From Odontesthes bonariensis (lineage: Eukaryota > Chordata > Actinopteri > Atheriniformes > Atherinopsidae): a stretch of DNA of 64,000 nt. The stretch lies in contig NC_134510.1 in assembly GCF_027942865.1 (NCBI RefSeq), positions 11,002,743-11,066,742 on the forward strand, read 5' to 3'. This document shows, piece after piece, positions 21,377 through 30,368 of the stretch (the first letter of the stretch is position 1; each line of letters begins with the position of its first letter). Position numbers and translations under genes: made by a program. The notes beneath the pieces are model-generated. The model ran no database searches. It was not told where the DNA came from and saw nothing but the letters and a program-made list of their open reading frames with translations.

Positions 21377-21702
21377 TCAGAATCGCTGAATAAGTTCCTC
21401 TCTCCTCCTGAGCGCTCTTGGCTGTGCTGGCTGGTGGTAGGGATCTCTGGGTGCGGGGTCCTCTGGATGTACATCTGGAAATGGCACTCCATTTTTTTGG
21501 GCAATGTTATGGAGATCCCCGCATGCAATAATAATATTGCATACCTTTTCGGGCGGATAGGGTTCCCCCCGCAGCCGAGAGACAGATCCAGCTTTAGGAG
21601 CCCTATACACCTCTCCACAGTGGCACGCGTGCGCGAATGCGCAGTGTTAAAGCGCCTCTCCTGTTCGGTGTGAGGGTGCGCGGTTGAATAATGAGCCATC
21701 AC
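21377..21702 (-). pseudogene. Harbinger transposase C-terminal remnant
   Basis: One frame gives RTRATVERCIGLLK and the next gives RLRGEPYPPEKVCNIIIACG then DLHNIAQKNGVPFPD. Both blocks belong to the C-terminal end of HARBI1-type transposases, and one frameshift separates them. The N-terminal and main catalytic part is absent, so the element needs a transposase from elsewhere. Confidence 0.8.
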
Positions 21703-22058
21703 TCTTCCAATTACGGAGTTGTACTTGTTTAATTTATTTAATTTGCGTTTATGTTTATATTTATGTTGAAGTCAAATAAAACATGGGCCTTCTTTAAAGT
21801 GATAAGTCTGTAATTTCAACCAAGGGATTTGTTGCGACTCCTGAGCACGCACTAGTGACGCTGCTGTATTGCAGTCACCGCAAGTCAAAATGGAAAAGTG
21901 CGTACACGGCCTCAGACCTGTCGTGGCGATTTCATCTTTCCTGCGCTCACGATGGATTTGATAAATGCCAACCTTTGCGCAGAAAAGAACGTACACACGA
22001 CCTACGCACGTTTTTCGTCTTACGCAAGTTTGATAAATGAGGGCCAGTGTATGCTCAC

Positions 22059-22315
22059 CAATCGGCATTCTGAAGACGACCAAAATCACCATGATCACCA
22101 TCATCGTCCCCACTGCTCTCGGACTCGGACTCCGACCCACTGTCACTGGCAATGGCTGGCTCAAACCTGTATGGTTCTAGCCCCAATCCCTCCTCGGTTT
22201 CTTCTTCAGGCTCTTCATTGTCATCAACAATATTCGGATCAAAATTTGCCGTGAAGAAGCTGTCCAGGTCTGGCAAACTGCTGGCTTCGCTACTAGAACT
22301 ACTAGTATCAGACAT
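22059..22315 (-). CDS. First exon of an acidic protein resembling P2X7-tail-domain genes, copy A
   Basis: Opens with MSDTSSSSSEASSLPDLDSF, then a long run of D, E and S residues around LEPYRFEP, and ends RLQNADW at a GT donor (GATTG-GTGAGC, 22058 down). The LEPYRFEP and RLQNxDW blocks resemble the start of the P2X7 intracellular-tail domain found in many uncharacterised fish proteins. That link is from memory and not searched. No second exon is recognised downstream, and a Harbinger element sits 10 bp inside the presumed intron. Promoter motifs lie just upstream. The copy at 63451-63707 is almost identical with one L-to-M change, so the frame is kept in both. Confidence 0.5.
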
Positions 22316-22352
22316 GTTGATTGTTGGGGGTTGTTCCAGCAGCTGGCACTCG

Positions 22353-22400
22353 TGACGTCACGCACCTGTCGTCTGCTACTTCCGGTTTGCCAAATGGCGG
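22353..22400 (-). promoter_or_regulatory. Candidate promoter: CRE, ETS and YY1-like sites
   Basis: Reading on the minus strand toward the exon at 22315: CCGCCATTT (22392-22400, YY1-like), CCGGAAGT (22378-22385, ETS) and TGACGTCA (22353-22360, CRE). This trio within 50 bp is typical of TATA-less housekeeping promoters. It is identical in copy B. Confidence 0.5.
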
Positions 22401-22561
22401 GCTATTCGAGTCAAATGTGGTGATAGTTTATTGGGCCTAATCAGGACTATCCAGGGGCCTAAAATTATTTTAAAACTTGGCGGGCTATTCGACTCAAATG
22501 TGGTGATAGTTTATTGGGCCTAATCAGGACTATCCAGGGGCCTAAAATAATTTTAAAACCA
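22396..22561. repeat. 83-bp direct tandem duplication
   Basis: GGCGGGCTATTCGA...TTTTAAAAC at 22396-22478 recurs at 22479-22561 with two or three changes. Copy B has only one unit, so the duplication arose after the segmental duplication. It places a second copy of the YY1-like flank upstream. Confidence 0.9.
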
Positions 22562-25500
22562 TAAAAAAATTCCATCGATCTGCTATTTCAGTTTTGTGCA
22601 AAAAATCACCTTTCTGTAGGCCTTTAACGAGTGCATCGAAGTCAGGTTGAATGTCTGAGGTGGAGATGCGAAGCACAGCTGACAGATGGTCGTCAGTGAG
22701 AGATGATCTATACCTGGACTTCGTAAACTTCATCATTGAAAATGTTTGTTCACATATGTAGGTAGAGCCAAAGAGAACCAACATCTTCTGAGCATGTCTC
22801 TTCATGTTTGGAAAGTTCTCCTCCTTGAGAGAAGAGTAGAAATCCAGTAGACATCCTGATTTAAAGTGCTCTGCCAGTACTGCATCAGACTGCAGGTCAA
22901 TGAGTTCCAGCTGAACATCACTGGGTGCATTATTCACACTGCAGGTAAAGGGAGAGGAAATCATGTGTATTTCATCCTCTATTGTTCTGAGATCTTCAAA
23001 TCTCCTTAAAAACTCACAATGCAATGCTCCTAACATGGATGAGTACCTGTGGAGGTGATCAGCTGATGGTGTGACTTCTTTCAGGGTTTGCATGTGAGTG
23101 AGATTGTTGCTCTCCACTTGGCTTAAAAGAAACAGCATCTTTCTCATGAAAGCCTTCACCAGGGTGTGCATTTCATGAACAAAAAGGCCCCTGCCTTGCA
23201 GTTTGGTGTTCAGTTCGTTCATCAGTGCAGTCACATCAACAGCAAATGCAAAATCTTGCCATACAGTCCTCATCTGAGAGCTCTGGGATGTCTTAGCCTT
23301 TCATCTGACAAAACTCTTGAATCTCTGTTTTCAGGTCCCAAACTCTTTTTAGCACTTTGCCCAGGCTGAGCCATCTGACAGCTGTGTGGTAGCCGATTAG
23401 CCTGGAAAACCAGCGCCAACTGCTGGACGGCAAAATGTTTTGCCTGCGGTTGGGTCTGGCCTCGATCCACTTGTCATTTTGAAAATACTGCCCTGAATCT
23501 GGCAGATGGCAACTAAACCAATCACAACGCAGAGATGTGTTTTGAATCAACGCGGGCGGGCCAGAGGGTTCTGAGGGAGTGACGACAGAGCAGTGCGACG
23601 TTTGGCAGTGGAAGCGAACATAGACAAGCGAAAGCACAACAAGAAAGATGGCGGCGGCAATGGAACAGTGCTCGTTTGATTCAGCCTTGGCACACAGCCA
23701 TTATAACGAACAGCCTTGCCACTCTCTATTAAGCCCCATTGTACCGGCTTTTTGGCTGCAGTTCCACCAGAATTCCACTGGGAGCGTCGGTGGAGACCAG
23801 AATGAATGGGGCCCAATGGAGCTAGATGCTACAAATGGTCAGTTTCACCTAAGTCTCCTCAAGAGCGCTCAGATTTGAATGTAGTTTCTGAGAGCTCAAC
23901 ATGGGTTTCAAGTAAAAAATCAACTGAACGAGTACATATATCCCTTTGATTTCTTACTGGTTGGCTTCTTGTTGTCCACAACGCGCTAGCATTGTGCTAA
24001 TGACAGCTGGTCGACCAGCTATGTATGACGTCATATACACTTCAAATCCTTTTTTTAAGCAAATGAGTGGCTCTAAAAATCTAAAACTCAGCCATGGGTA
24101 TTTTCTAAACACCCTCTTTCGAAAACAACATTCGAATTACTAGAGAAAAAATTATATCTTGAGATAAGGGCATGAAAGGGCGTATAGCTCCATAGGACTC
24201 CATTCATTCTGGTCTCCAAAATTGGGCGCCCCACGTGGAAAGAGGGTGGAACTGCAACCAAAATCGCCTCGTTGGAAACCGGAAATGCACCGTGAGTGGC
24301 GTATCTGTCCTATTATAGAATCTGTGCTTGGCATCAGTTTTGGAAGAGTCCCCTCCCACCAAAGCTTTCTGTCGCGCTTACTACGTCACAGTCAGTTGCG
24401 CTGATTGGTCAGAGCGTTGGCCTATAGGCACAGACGCGGTTTGAAAGACAACGGGTTGTGCTCATCAACAATGTTCCGTTGTATCCATTGATCGGTGCCA
24501 GACTAAATTAGACATCCAATCCATTTAGGCTGGTTTATCAGGCTAGTAGCCGATGTCACTATGCTCAGACTCATGGTCCTCCAAAAGTGCGACAAACTGT
24601 CTGTGATTCAATGCCTGTGCCCTGATGAAGTTTACTATTTTAGTAACAACATCAATAACATGGTTCATTTTTAGCAGTGACTTGCACAACACATGTTGGT
24701 GTATAATACAATGCAAAAATACCTATTTCTGATCTGTGTCGATTTCAGTCACTTTATCTTGCATACGTTTTAAAAGTCCCACATTTTTCCCTGTAAGATT
24801 TGGACAACCGTCCGTTGTGACACCTGCCAGTCTGTCCCATTTCAGTCCCAGTGTGTCCATGCACGCATTTACCTCCGTGAAGACATCGCTCCCTAGAGTT
24901 GTCCCTTTCATCGACCGCATTGCTGCCAGCTCCTCCGTAATCTTGAAGTCCGGCGTTATCCCGCGGACAAATACAAGTAACTGGGCTGTGTCACGGACAT
25001 CACAGCTTTCGTCCAAAGCCAAGGAGAAAAAGTCAAAACTTGCCACTTCACGTTGCCGCTGAAGCTCCAGATTACCCGATATGTCCTCGACCCTTCTCGT
25101 CATGGTTCGCCTGGAGAGCGGGACTTTCTCAAATGCTTCTTTTTGTTCAGGGCATATTAGTGCTGAAGAGTCCACCAAGCACTCTTTGATAAACTCCTCC
25201 TCCGAGAATGGCTTACTGTTTTTAGCGATTTTGTGGGATATCACAAAGCTTGTCTTGGTTGCTGCATCCCTGGATGTGTGAAGCTTGGTAAAAAAGCCTT
25301 GCTGCTTTTGCAGTTTAGCTAGCAAAGCTTCCGATGTCCGCGCCCTTTCAGCATCAGTCACGTTCTTGAATTTCTCCGCGTGTTTCGTCTCCTAATGCTG
25401 ACTCAAATTGTAGTCCTTAAACACGGCGATCTGCTCCCCGCAAACTAAACACACGGCTTTACCTCTGACTTCAGTAAATAAATACTTAGCAGTCCAATTT

Positions 25501-25814
25501 TCGTTGAAAACCCTGCATTCGCCATCTACCTTTCTTTTTTTAGCATGAGCAGACATTTCTGAGGGCTAAAGTCGTCTTGTGACTTGCTAGTGACAACGAT
25601 CCAATCATGTGCATGTCTCGATATACGTTTTACATCATCATGTACGTGAATAAAAAACAACTTCAAAATAAAAATAAAATGCAGCTTCAGTCCATGCATC
25701 AGGTAAAATAAGAAAATAGGTTTATTTTGTAATTTCCAATTAACCTTACACGGGCCGGTCAGAGTCAACCAAAGGGCCGTATGCGGCCCGGGGGCCGTAC
25801 AATGCCCAGGTCTG
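22542..25814 (-). pseudogene. GTF2IRD2-like hAT transposase fossil, split by an insertion
   Basis: Minus-strand hAT transposase. The N-terminal SPIN-DOC-like finger begins MSAHAKKRKVDGECRVFNEN at 25556, with CLVCG. It has a stop at 25392, then an open stretch (25361-24726) with the DUF4371-type core (ISHKIAKNSKPF, LALDESCDVRDTAQLL, GVTTDGCPNLTGK). A stop follows at about 24725. Translation then continues as [13 protein letters not shown] and [14 protein letters not shown] to 24555. There an 1149-bp element (23398-24546) is inserted. It resumes with GYHTAVRWLSLGKVLKRVWD, a stop, one frameshift, and a C-terminal open frame (23273-22542) with the hAT dimerisation region. The 5' terminus CAGACCTGGGCATTGTACGG lies at 25814. 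The 3' TIR was not found. Confidence 0.88.
23398..24546. mobile_element. hAT-like non-autonomous element, TIR TAGCCTGG, 8-9 bp target duplication
   Basis: Ends read TAGCCTGGAAAACCAGC and, reversed, TAGCCTGATAAACCAGC, differing at 2 of 17. TAGCCGAT flanks both sides (23390-23397, 24547-24554). It splits one codon row of the hAT transposase, so both boundaries are exact. Inside, 23792-23825 and 24185-24217 form an inverted repeat of about 33 bp. No open frame of note. Confidence 0.9.
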
Positions 25815-26628
25815 CACTAGACCATCAGGGACCCGAAAGCAGTGCACACGGTACAGGTTGAAACACTGTGGTAAACTCTTCCTAACTGGCAAATTAATTG
25901 GCATTGTACTGAAGTTGTGAACATTTTAGCCTTAGATGAAAGCAATTCTGCGCATCTGGAGAATGAATCCAAGCAAGCACAAGTTTCACGCTTTAGACTT
26001 CTCTCTTATTTCAGGGAGAAATAGAAAGATTCCTGAGTAAGAGTGAGTGTGTCATAGCCCTGCAAGAAAAACAGTTGATAGATGACTAAATAAATAAAAC
26101 ATTCCTGACCTACACCACGACAGTGAAAACACCAAATCCTAGCCAGCAGACCACCAGGGAGCCTTTGATTTTTGTGAACTATGGATGTTGCCTCTTGTGC
26201 CTCGTTGTCCATTTAGCAGCGGGCTATGTGTAGTCAAACGGACCAGGTATGTACAGACACCCTTTTAAAGAATGATCTTAGGTGAGCAATATAATGGATC
26301 GGATCAGTGATGGAAAAGGGAAATCTGATTTGAAGGAATTGGACGAAAGCATTTAAAACTCCCAAATAGCTTTTTATGCCTGCTGAAATTGTTGGGGCAT
26401 GTCACGGCAGTAGTCTTAAAGTGGAGGGCATACTACAGCCTCTTGCCAAGCAATTTACCTACGTAGCATTCTCGTTCCGTTGCGTCAGCTTCCTGAAATC
26501 TTTTTCAGTACTCGTGAAACAAGAGTTGTACACAGGGTAGTTTTTCCATTTACTGGCTTGTTTTATCTTGCAATGTCATTCCCCTACCTGTGTTATCTGT
26601 GGATATAAATGCAATGTCAGGAATATAG
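25815..26628. other. Unassigned intergenic stretch
   Basis: I recognise no gene, RNA or named repeat here. Short open frames lack any familiar motif. Confidence 0.5.
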
Positions 26629-27270
26629 GGTAGTTACCCTCAATGTAAAGGGCTTACACAATCCAATCAAGTGAGGCAAGGTTATTGCAAAGATGAAGAG
26701 AGAGAAACTGCATGTAATATTCTGGCAGGAGACCCATCTCGACAGAATGAAAAGTTAAAAAAAATATGGTTTTAGAAATACATTCTACTCATGTTATAAG
26801 AAAGGGAGAAAAAGAGGGGTAGCAATAATGATTCGTAATAGAGTGAATTTCCAAGTGGTTTCTGAAATCTAGGGGTTCCTTAAACAGAAAGAGGTCACAC
26901 TAGTTAATGTGTATGTACCACCTGGCAAGGATAATTCCTTTATTAGAGAAATTTTTGGTTTGATTGCTTCCGAAGCCACTGGGGTTTTAATATGTGGAGG
27001 AGACTGGAATATGCAGCTACAATGTAAGCTAGACTCCTCTAACACATTAAAGATATCTGCTCCCACACCAGAGTAACTGTGTCCTGCTGACAGATGTTGA
27101 CAGAGCTCGGGATGATTGATGTATGGAGGGAGCTCCACCCAACAGAAAGACGGTATACATTTTATTCAGCAAGTCATAGAGTGCACTCAAGAATTGACTA
27201 TTTCTTTACATATAACTCTGACAGACACAGACTTAAAGAGTGCAGTATAGGGATTCGAGATGTCATTCAC

Positions 27271-27881
27271 CTAGCCTGATTAACATAGACTTTCAAATCT
27301 CTTCGAGATTCTGGTCTGACCAAGACCATAACGAATACGATTCGAAATGGCCTGGTCAACCCGCCTCCCTCGGGTTGCTACTGGTTGTGGCCAGAAAAGG
27401 CTGTGCCTAAGCTTAAGCCAATCACACCACTCTTTCCTCTGACGTATGATTTAGCTACCAGCGGGGCTAACTGGTAGATTAAACTCTTACCAAAGCCAGT
27501 AGGGAGCAAGGCGAAAACGTCTTTCCTGTCAAGAAATGATTCAAGGGCTGTTCTTTGCTCGATTTTTAACGAGAATCTCCCGTCGAACACTTTCATTACA
27601 GCATCTACAGCAGTGTCAAAAGCTTGACGCTGCTCCATGTTGATATTGAATGAAGCGCTTCCGTGTACAATCCATGGGTTGAGTGGCAGTTCAACCACGT
27701 CACTACCTTGAACACGCCTCTACCCTGGGCCGTTGGCGCTGCTCAAAGTTGATTGCTTCCCGACAAAGTGGATGGAGTTCCCATTTTTTCGGGAACTCGA
27801 ATCCACCTGAATGAGCAGTTTGCCTGAGTAAGTGTAGCAGAGCCAAAGGTGTTGCGTCACTGCGAGGGCGGAGCCTGGGTA
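27271..27881. mobile_element. hAT-like element carrying a RecQ-like helicase fragment
   Basis: Flanked by an 8-bp duplication TCATTCAC (27263-27270 and 27882-27889) that lies inside LINE coding sequence, so its limits are exact. It starts CTAGCCTGATTAAC. The other end reversed is TACCCAGGCTCC, a poor match, so the terminal repeats are decayed or asymmetrical. It shares the sub-terminal pattern GAGATnnTGGTCTG with 51796-52786. Confidence 0.75.
27378..27698 (-). pseudogene. RecQ-like helicase N-terminal fragment
   Basis: Open frame of 106 codons. FSLKIEQRTALESFLDRKDV is followed by LPTGFGKSLIYQLAPLVAKS, the helicase motif 0/I region with the Walker A sequence GFGKS as in RecQ-type helicases. 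The downstream DEAH box and motifs II-VI are missing. It lies wholly inside the element at 27271-27881, so it is best read as a gene piece captured by a transposon. A functional ATPase is not possible from this fragment. Confidence 0.7.
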
Positions 27882-27961
27882 TCATTCACCTGTTTATCTG
27901 ACCCTACACATAGACAATAAAAAGAAAAACACGTCTTGGCGACTTAATACAAGTATCTTAA

Positions 27962-28960
27962 ATGATAACCAGTGTTGGGGTAGTTACTCAAAAAGCCTCT
28001 GTGGGCTTCCTGCTGATGGAAGGACCAGCGGATGACAAAGAAACAACAACTCTGACACCAACGGAGGACAAAGTGGAACACCTGAGCTACCGCAGGTAAC
28101 GTATTGTGCAAAACAGGTGAGTGCATGATTCCGTCTAACTAATGAATGAAATCTACAGAAATGAACGTGTGCTAGCTCACACATGTTGAGTACTTGTGCA
28201 GTTTTTCCTTCCTTTTCCTGCTGTGTTTTACCGAGGTGATCATGGATGAGATGAGACTCGAGCGCAGGTCCGAAAGAGAGAGACTGTGGACCCGACATTG
28301 CCGTTATGCACCCAGGGTTTCCGTGACGACGAGGAGCTCCCAGCCGGATGAGAGAAGCTGATGTTAAAAAAAAAAGAAATAAAGGAGGACTTGGGGTAGG
28401 TCCTTTTTAGTGTCACAGAACGTGATTAGTTAAAAGGCACATTAAATACTGCATTTAGATGATATTAGCTGATATTATAGAAAAAAGTAAGGAAACAAGC
28501 TGCTATTTTAAAAAGAAAAGATGACAAAATTGTCACAAAGTTATGCTTAAGCTTAAATCAGGACTTTCTTTCTGTCTTCCTTGTAGCACCTCACAGTGGA
28601 CATGGACCATTCCCAGGAAGCTCCAGCAGCACAGCCGTCCCCTGAACACACTCCAGCACCAAATCTGCTCCCAGACACCGGACTGTTGATCGGCCCCAGC
28701 TGAAACGATGAAAAGCATCCCACACCGAGCCGTACAGATGAAGCCGTCTCCGTGTGTGAAGCTCCTCACAGACACAGAGAAGATCTGCTCACCTACACCT
28801 GCAGAAATAACACAGTCCAGACAAGACGCAGACAATTGGGACTGAAAGACAACCAGTGGGACAGTGTTGTTCTTTAAAGACATTATTTGTAAATTATGTA
28901 TTTAAAAAAAATGGTTTGCATTTACATTTTACATGCTGCTTTGGTGCTGGAATCAATAAA
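27962..28960 (+). CDS. Possible 3' exons of an unrecognised gene
   Basis: A stretch open to a donor CGCAG-GTAACG (28095) encodes GFLLMEGPADDKETTTLTPT. The last candidate exon, 28587-28703, follows a good polypyrimidine tract and acceptor (TTTCTGTCTTCCTTGTAG). It encodes 38 residues from HLTVDMDHSQEAPAAQPSPE to a stop, and AATAAA at 28955-28960 could end the transcript. No domain is recognised. The sequence just before 27994 (CAGTGTTGGGGTAGTTACTC) looks like a fish hAT/MITE terminus, so part of this may be transposon. Weak prediction. Confidence 0.25.
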
Positions 28961-28989
28961 AATGAACAGTTTTTACACTTACCCTCTCT

Positions 28990-29575
28990 TCTGTTAAATG
29001 AAACACCAAACAATAACTTTGCCTCAGAGAACGAGCATCTTCTGATGCAACACTCTTAAAAGCAGACCCTACAAAGCTTTCTGCAGTCTGTCAGACACAT
29101 AAGGAATATTTTACTAATCCGAATTCTAAATGATCAGCTATAACATTTGATTTAGTCTTTCTTCTTTGACTAATAGCCTCATTCCACAGATATGACAGAA
29201 CAAACATGGCAGGCAGTTTACAGTAGATATCATCCTGTTGGTAGAATGCCTTTAAAACTCAGAAGAAGCTTTTTTTCTACTCATTTCTACTAAAGTGCAT
29301 CAAATTAAATTGTATTATCCATGAGTCTGTAATTTAACAGGTTTTTCTTCAGGTTTCCTTAACAATGACATGACATCACAGCTCTTTCAGCTGCCTCATG
29401 TGGAAATATTTCAGGTTTTTTTGCCAGAGGGCCGGCTCAGTCTAATGAATTTATCTGGAAACATGCATAGTACTGAGGAGGATGTTGTTTAAACTCCTTA
29501 AACCAGCCATATTCATTTCTGGATATTTGTTATAAAAATAATAATAATAAAAAACATTTAAAAAAGAAAGTAAAT
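28990..29575. other. Unassigned intergenic stretch
   Basis: AT-rich sequence with no recognised gene, RNA or repeat before the left 7SL arm begins. Confidence 0.5.
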
Positions 29576-29576
29576 A

Positions 29577-30368
29577 AATGTAAAAGCTCTATTATAAAAT
29601 GATGAAGCTCAAAGGGAAACATGAAACTGTACAAATGGAACACAGAGATTCTCCTGTATGGATGCTGCTCCATTCATCAAGTTTCCAAAAACTGAGCTGG
29701 GATTTTCTGCAGGAATGAAAACGATCCAAACACTTGTCAGTCTTTGCTGCTCGATGCCGCTGTTGTGTTTGATGACATCAAAATGTCGTTTACTTCAACA
29801 AGCTGAAAGTCTGATAAACGTGAGAGTCTCTCGCCGGGTGCTGTGGCGCGCGCCTGTAATCCAAGCTACCGGGAGGCTGAGGCTGGTGGATCGCTTCAGC
29901 TCAGGAGCTCTGAGCTGCAGTGGACTATGCCGATCGGGTGTCCGCACTAAGCTCGGTACCGATATGGTGCTCCTGGGGGAGCCCGGGACCACCAGGTCGT
30001 CTAAGGAGGGGAGAACCGGCCCAGGTCAGAAACGGAGCAGGTCAAAGCCCCCGTGCCGCTCAGTAGTGGGATCGCACCTGTGATTAGATGCTGCAGTGCA
30101 GCCTGAGTCATACAGCGGGACCCAGTCTTTTTACACTCTTTGTTCTCTCCAACAAAATACTGGGACAACACACACGCTCCAATATCACCTCTTTACACGT
30201 TACAGCAGTTTCTCTATCTTCTCTTTTCCATTGAAAAGCACAGCTGTTTCTTGGATCTACAGCGCCCCCACCTGGAGAAGACGAGCAACGACCATCAGCC
30301 ACATCACTCACCGCTGCTTCACAGATACACTCTGCTCCATCACTCATTCAATCAAGCTGCTGCTGTCA
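29577..30368 (+). repeat. Left arm of ~790 bp inverted repeat containing 7SL
   Basis: Matches the reverse complement of 48105-48893 nearly base for base, including 7SL and both flanks (outer ATTATAAAATGATGAAGC, inner CAAGCTGCTGCTGTCA). The satellite begins immediately after the inner end. Confidence 0.92.
29833..30130 (+). ncRNA. 7SL (SRP) RNA gene, copy 1
   Basis: About 298 nt that follows vertebrate 7SL end to end: the Alu-domain 5' end GCCGGGTGCTGTGGCGCG with CCTGTAATCC, the central ATGCCGATCGGGTGTCCGC, and the S-domain GGAGCAGGTCAAAGC asymmetric loop. The 3' Alu end AGTGGGATCGCACCTG is present and transcription can stop at TCTTTTT (30127-30132). Because the S domain is present it is 7SL and not an Alu-like SINE. 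The helix 8 tetraloop reads AGAA instead of GGAA, a change in the conserved GNRA-type loop that may weaken SRP54 binding. Confidence 0.9.

Larger units (their letters stand above)
20367..22045. mobile_element. Harbinger element, TIR GGCCCTCATTTATCAA, 3-bp target duplication AGT
   Basis: Bounded by inverted ends GGCCCTCATTTATCAA and TTTGATAAATGAGGGCC and flanked by AGT on both sides (20364-20366 and 22046-22048). The unfilled site CACAGTGTATGC is preserved in copy B near 63440. It holds two convergent gene remnants, a Myb-like one on + and transposase on -. A G-run lies near 20835. It has ~77 bp not present in the sister element at 54428-56029. Confidence 0.92.
12458..22700. repeat. Segmental duplication, copy A
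   Basis: From the ATAACCCCTG at 12458 onward the order matches 54167-64000 in the same direction: arm, 13.2-15.4 kb unique-like block, HARBI1 remnant, tRNA array, BED exon, acidic exon, hAT transposase 3' end. Identity is high by eye (a few percent substitutions). Copy A has the Harbinger at 20367-22045 and an 83-bp tandem duplication at 22396. Copy B has the solo LTR with its own Harbinger. The right limit is uncertain because copy B runs off the window. Confidence 0.9.
26629..27971 (+). pseudogene. L1/Tx1-type LINE endonuclease fragment, interrupted
   Basis: AP-endonuclease domain of a LINE ORF2: TLNVKGLHNPIK, then FWQETHLDR, RGVAIMIR, VTLVNVYVPPG and the GGDWN catalytic block near 26997. 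After a break come WRELHP and RIDYFFTYNSD to about 27265. The frame then stops at the element 27271-27881 and resumes as PVYLTLHIDNKKKNTSWRLN to 27971. Stops and frameshifts are scattered through it, and reverse transcriptase is absent. It is a 3'-truncated, dead copy. Confidence 0.85.

Noticed and set aside
23547-23816. 89-codon minus frame inside the 23398 element
   Set aside because: Low-complexity translation with no domain inside a non-autonomous transposon.
29658-30083. 141-codon frame across the left 7SL gene
   Set aside because: It overlaps structured RNA and recurs in the inverted copy only because the RNA does.
29833-30130. Alu-like SINE
   Set aside because: The central S domain of 7SL is present, so it is a full 7SL RNA gene and not an Alu-type element.
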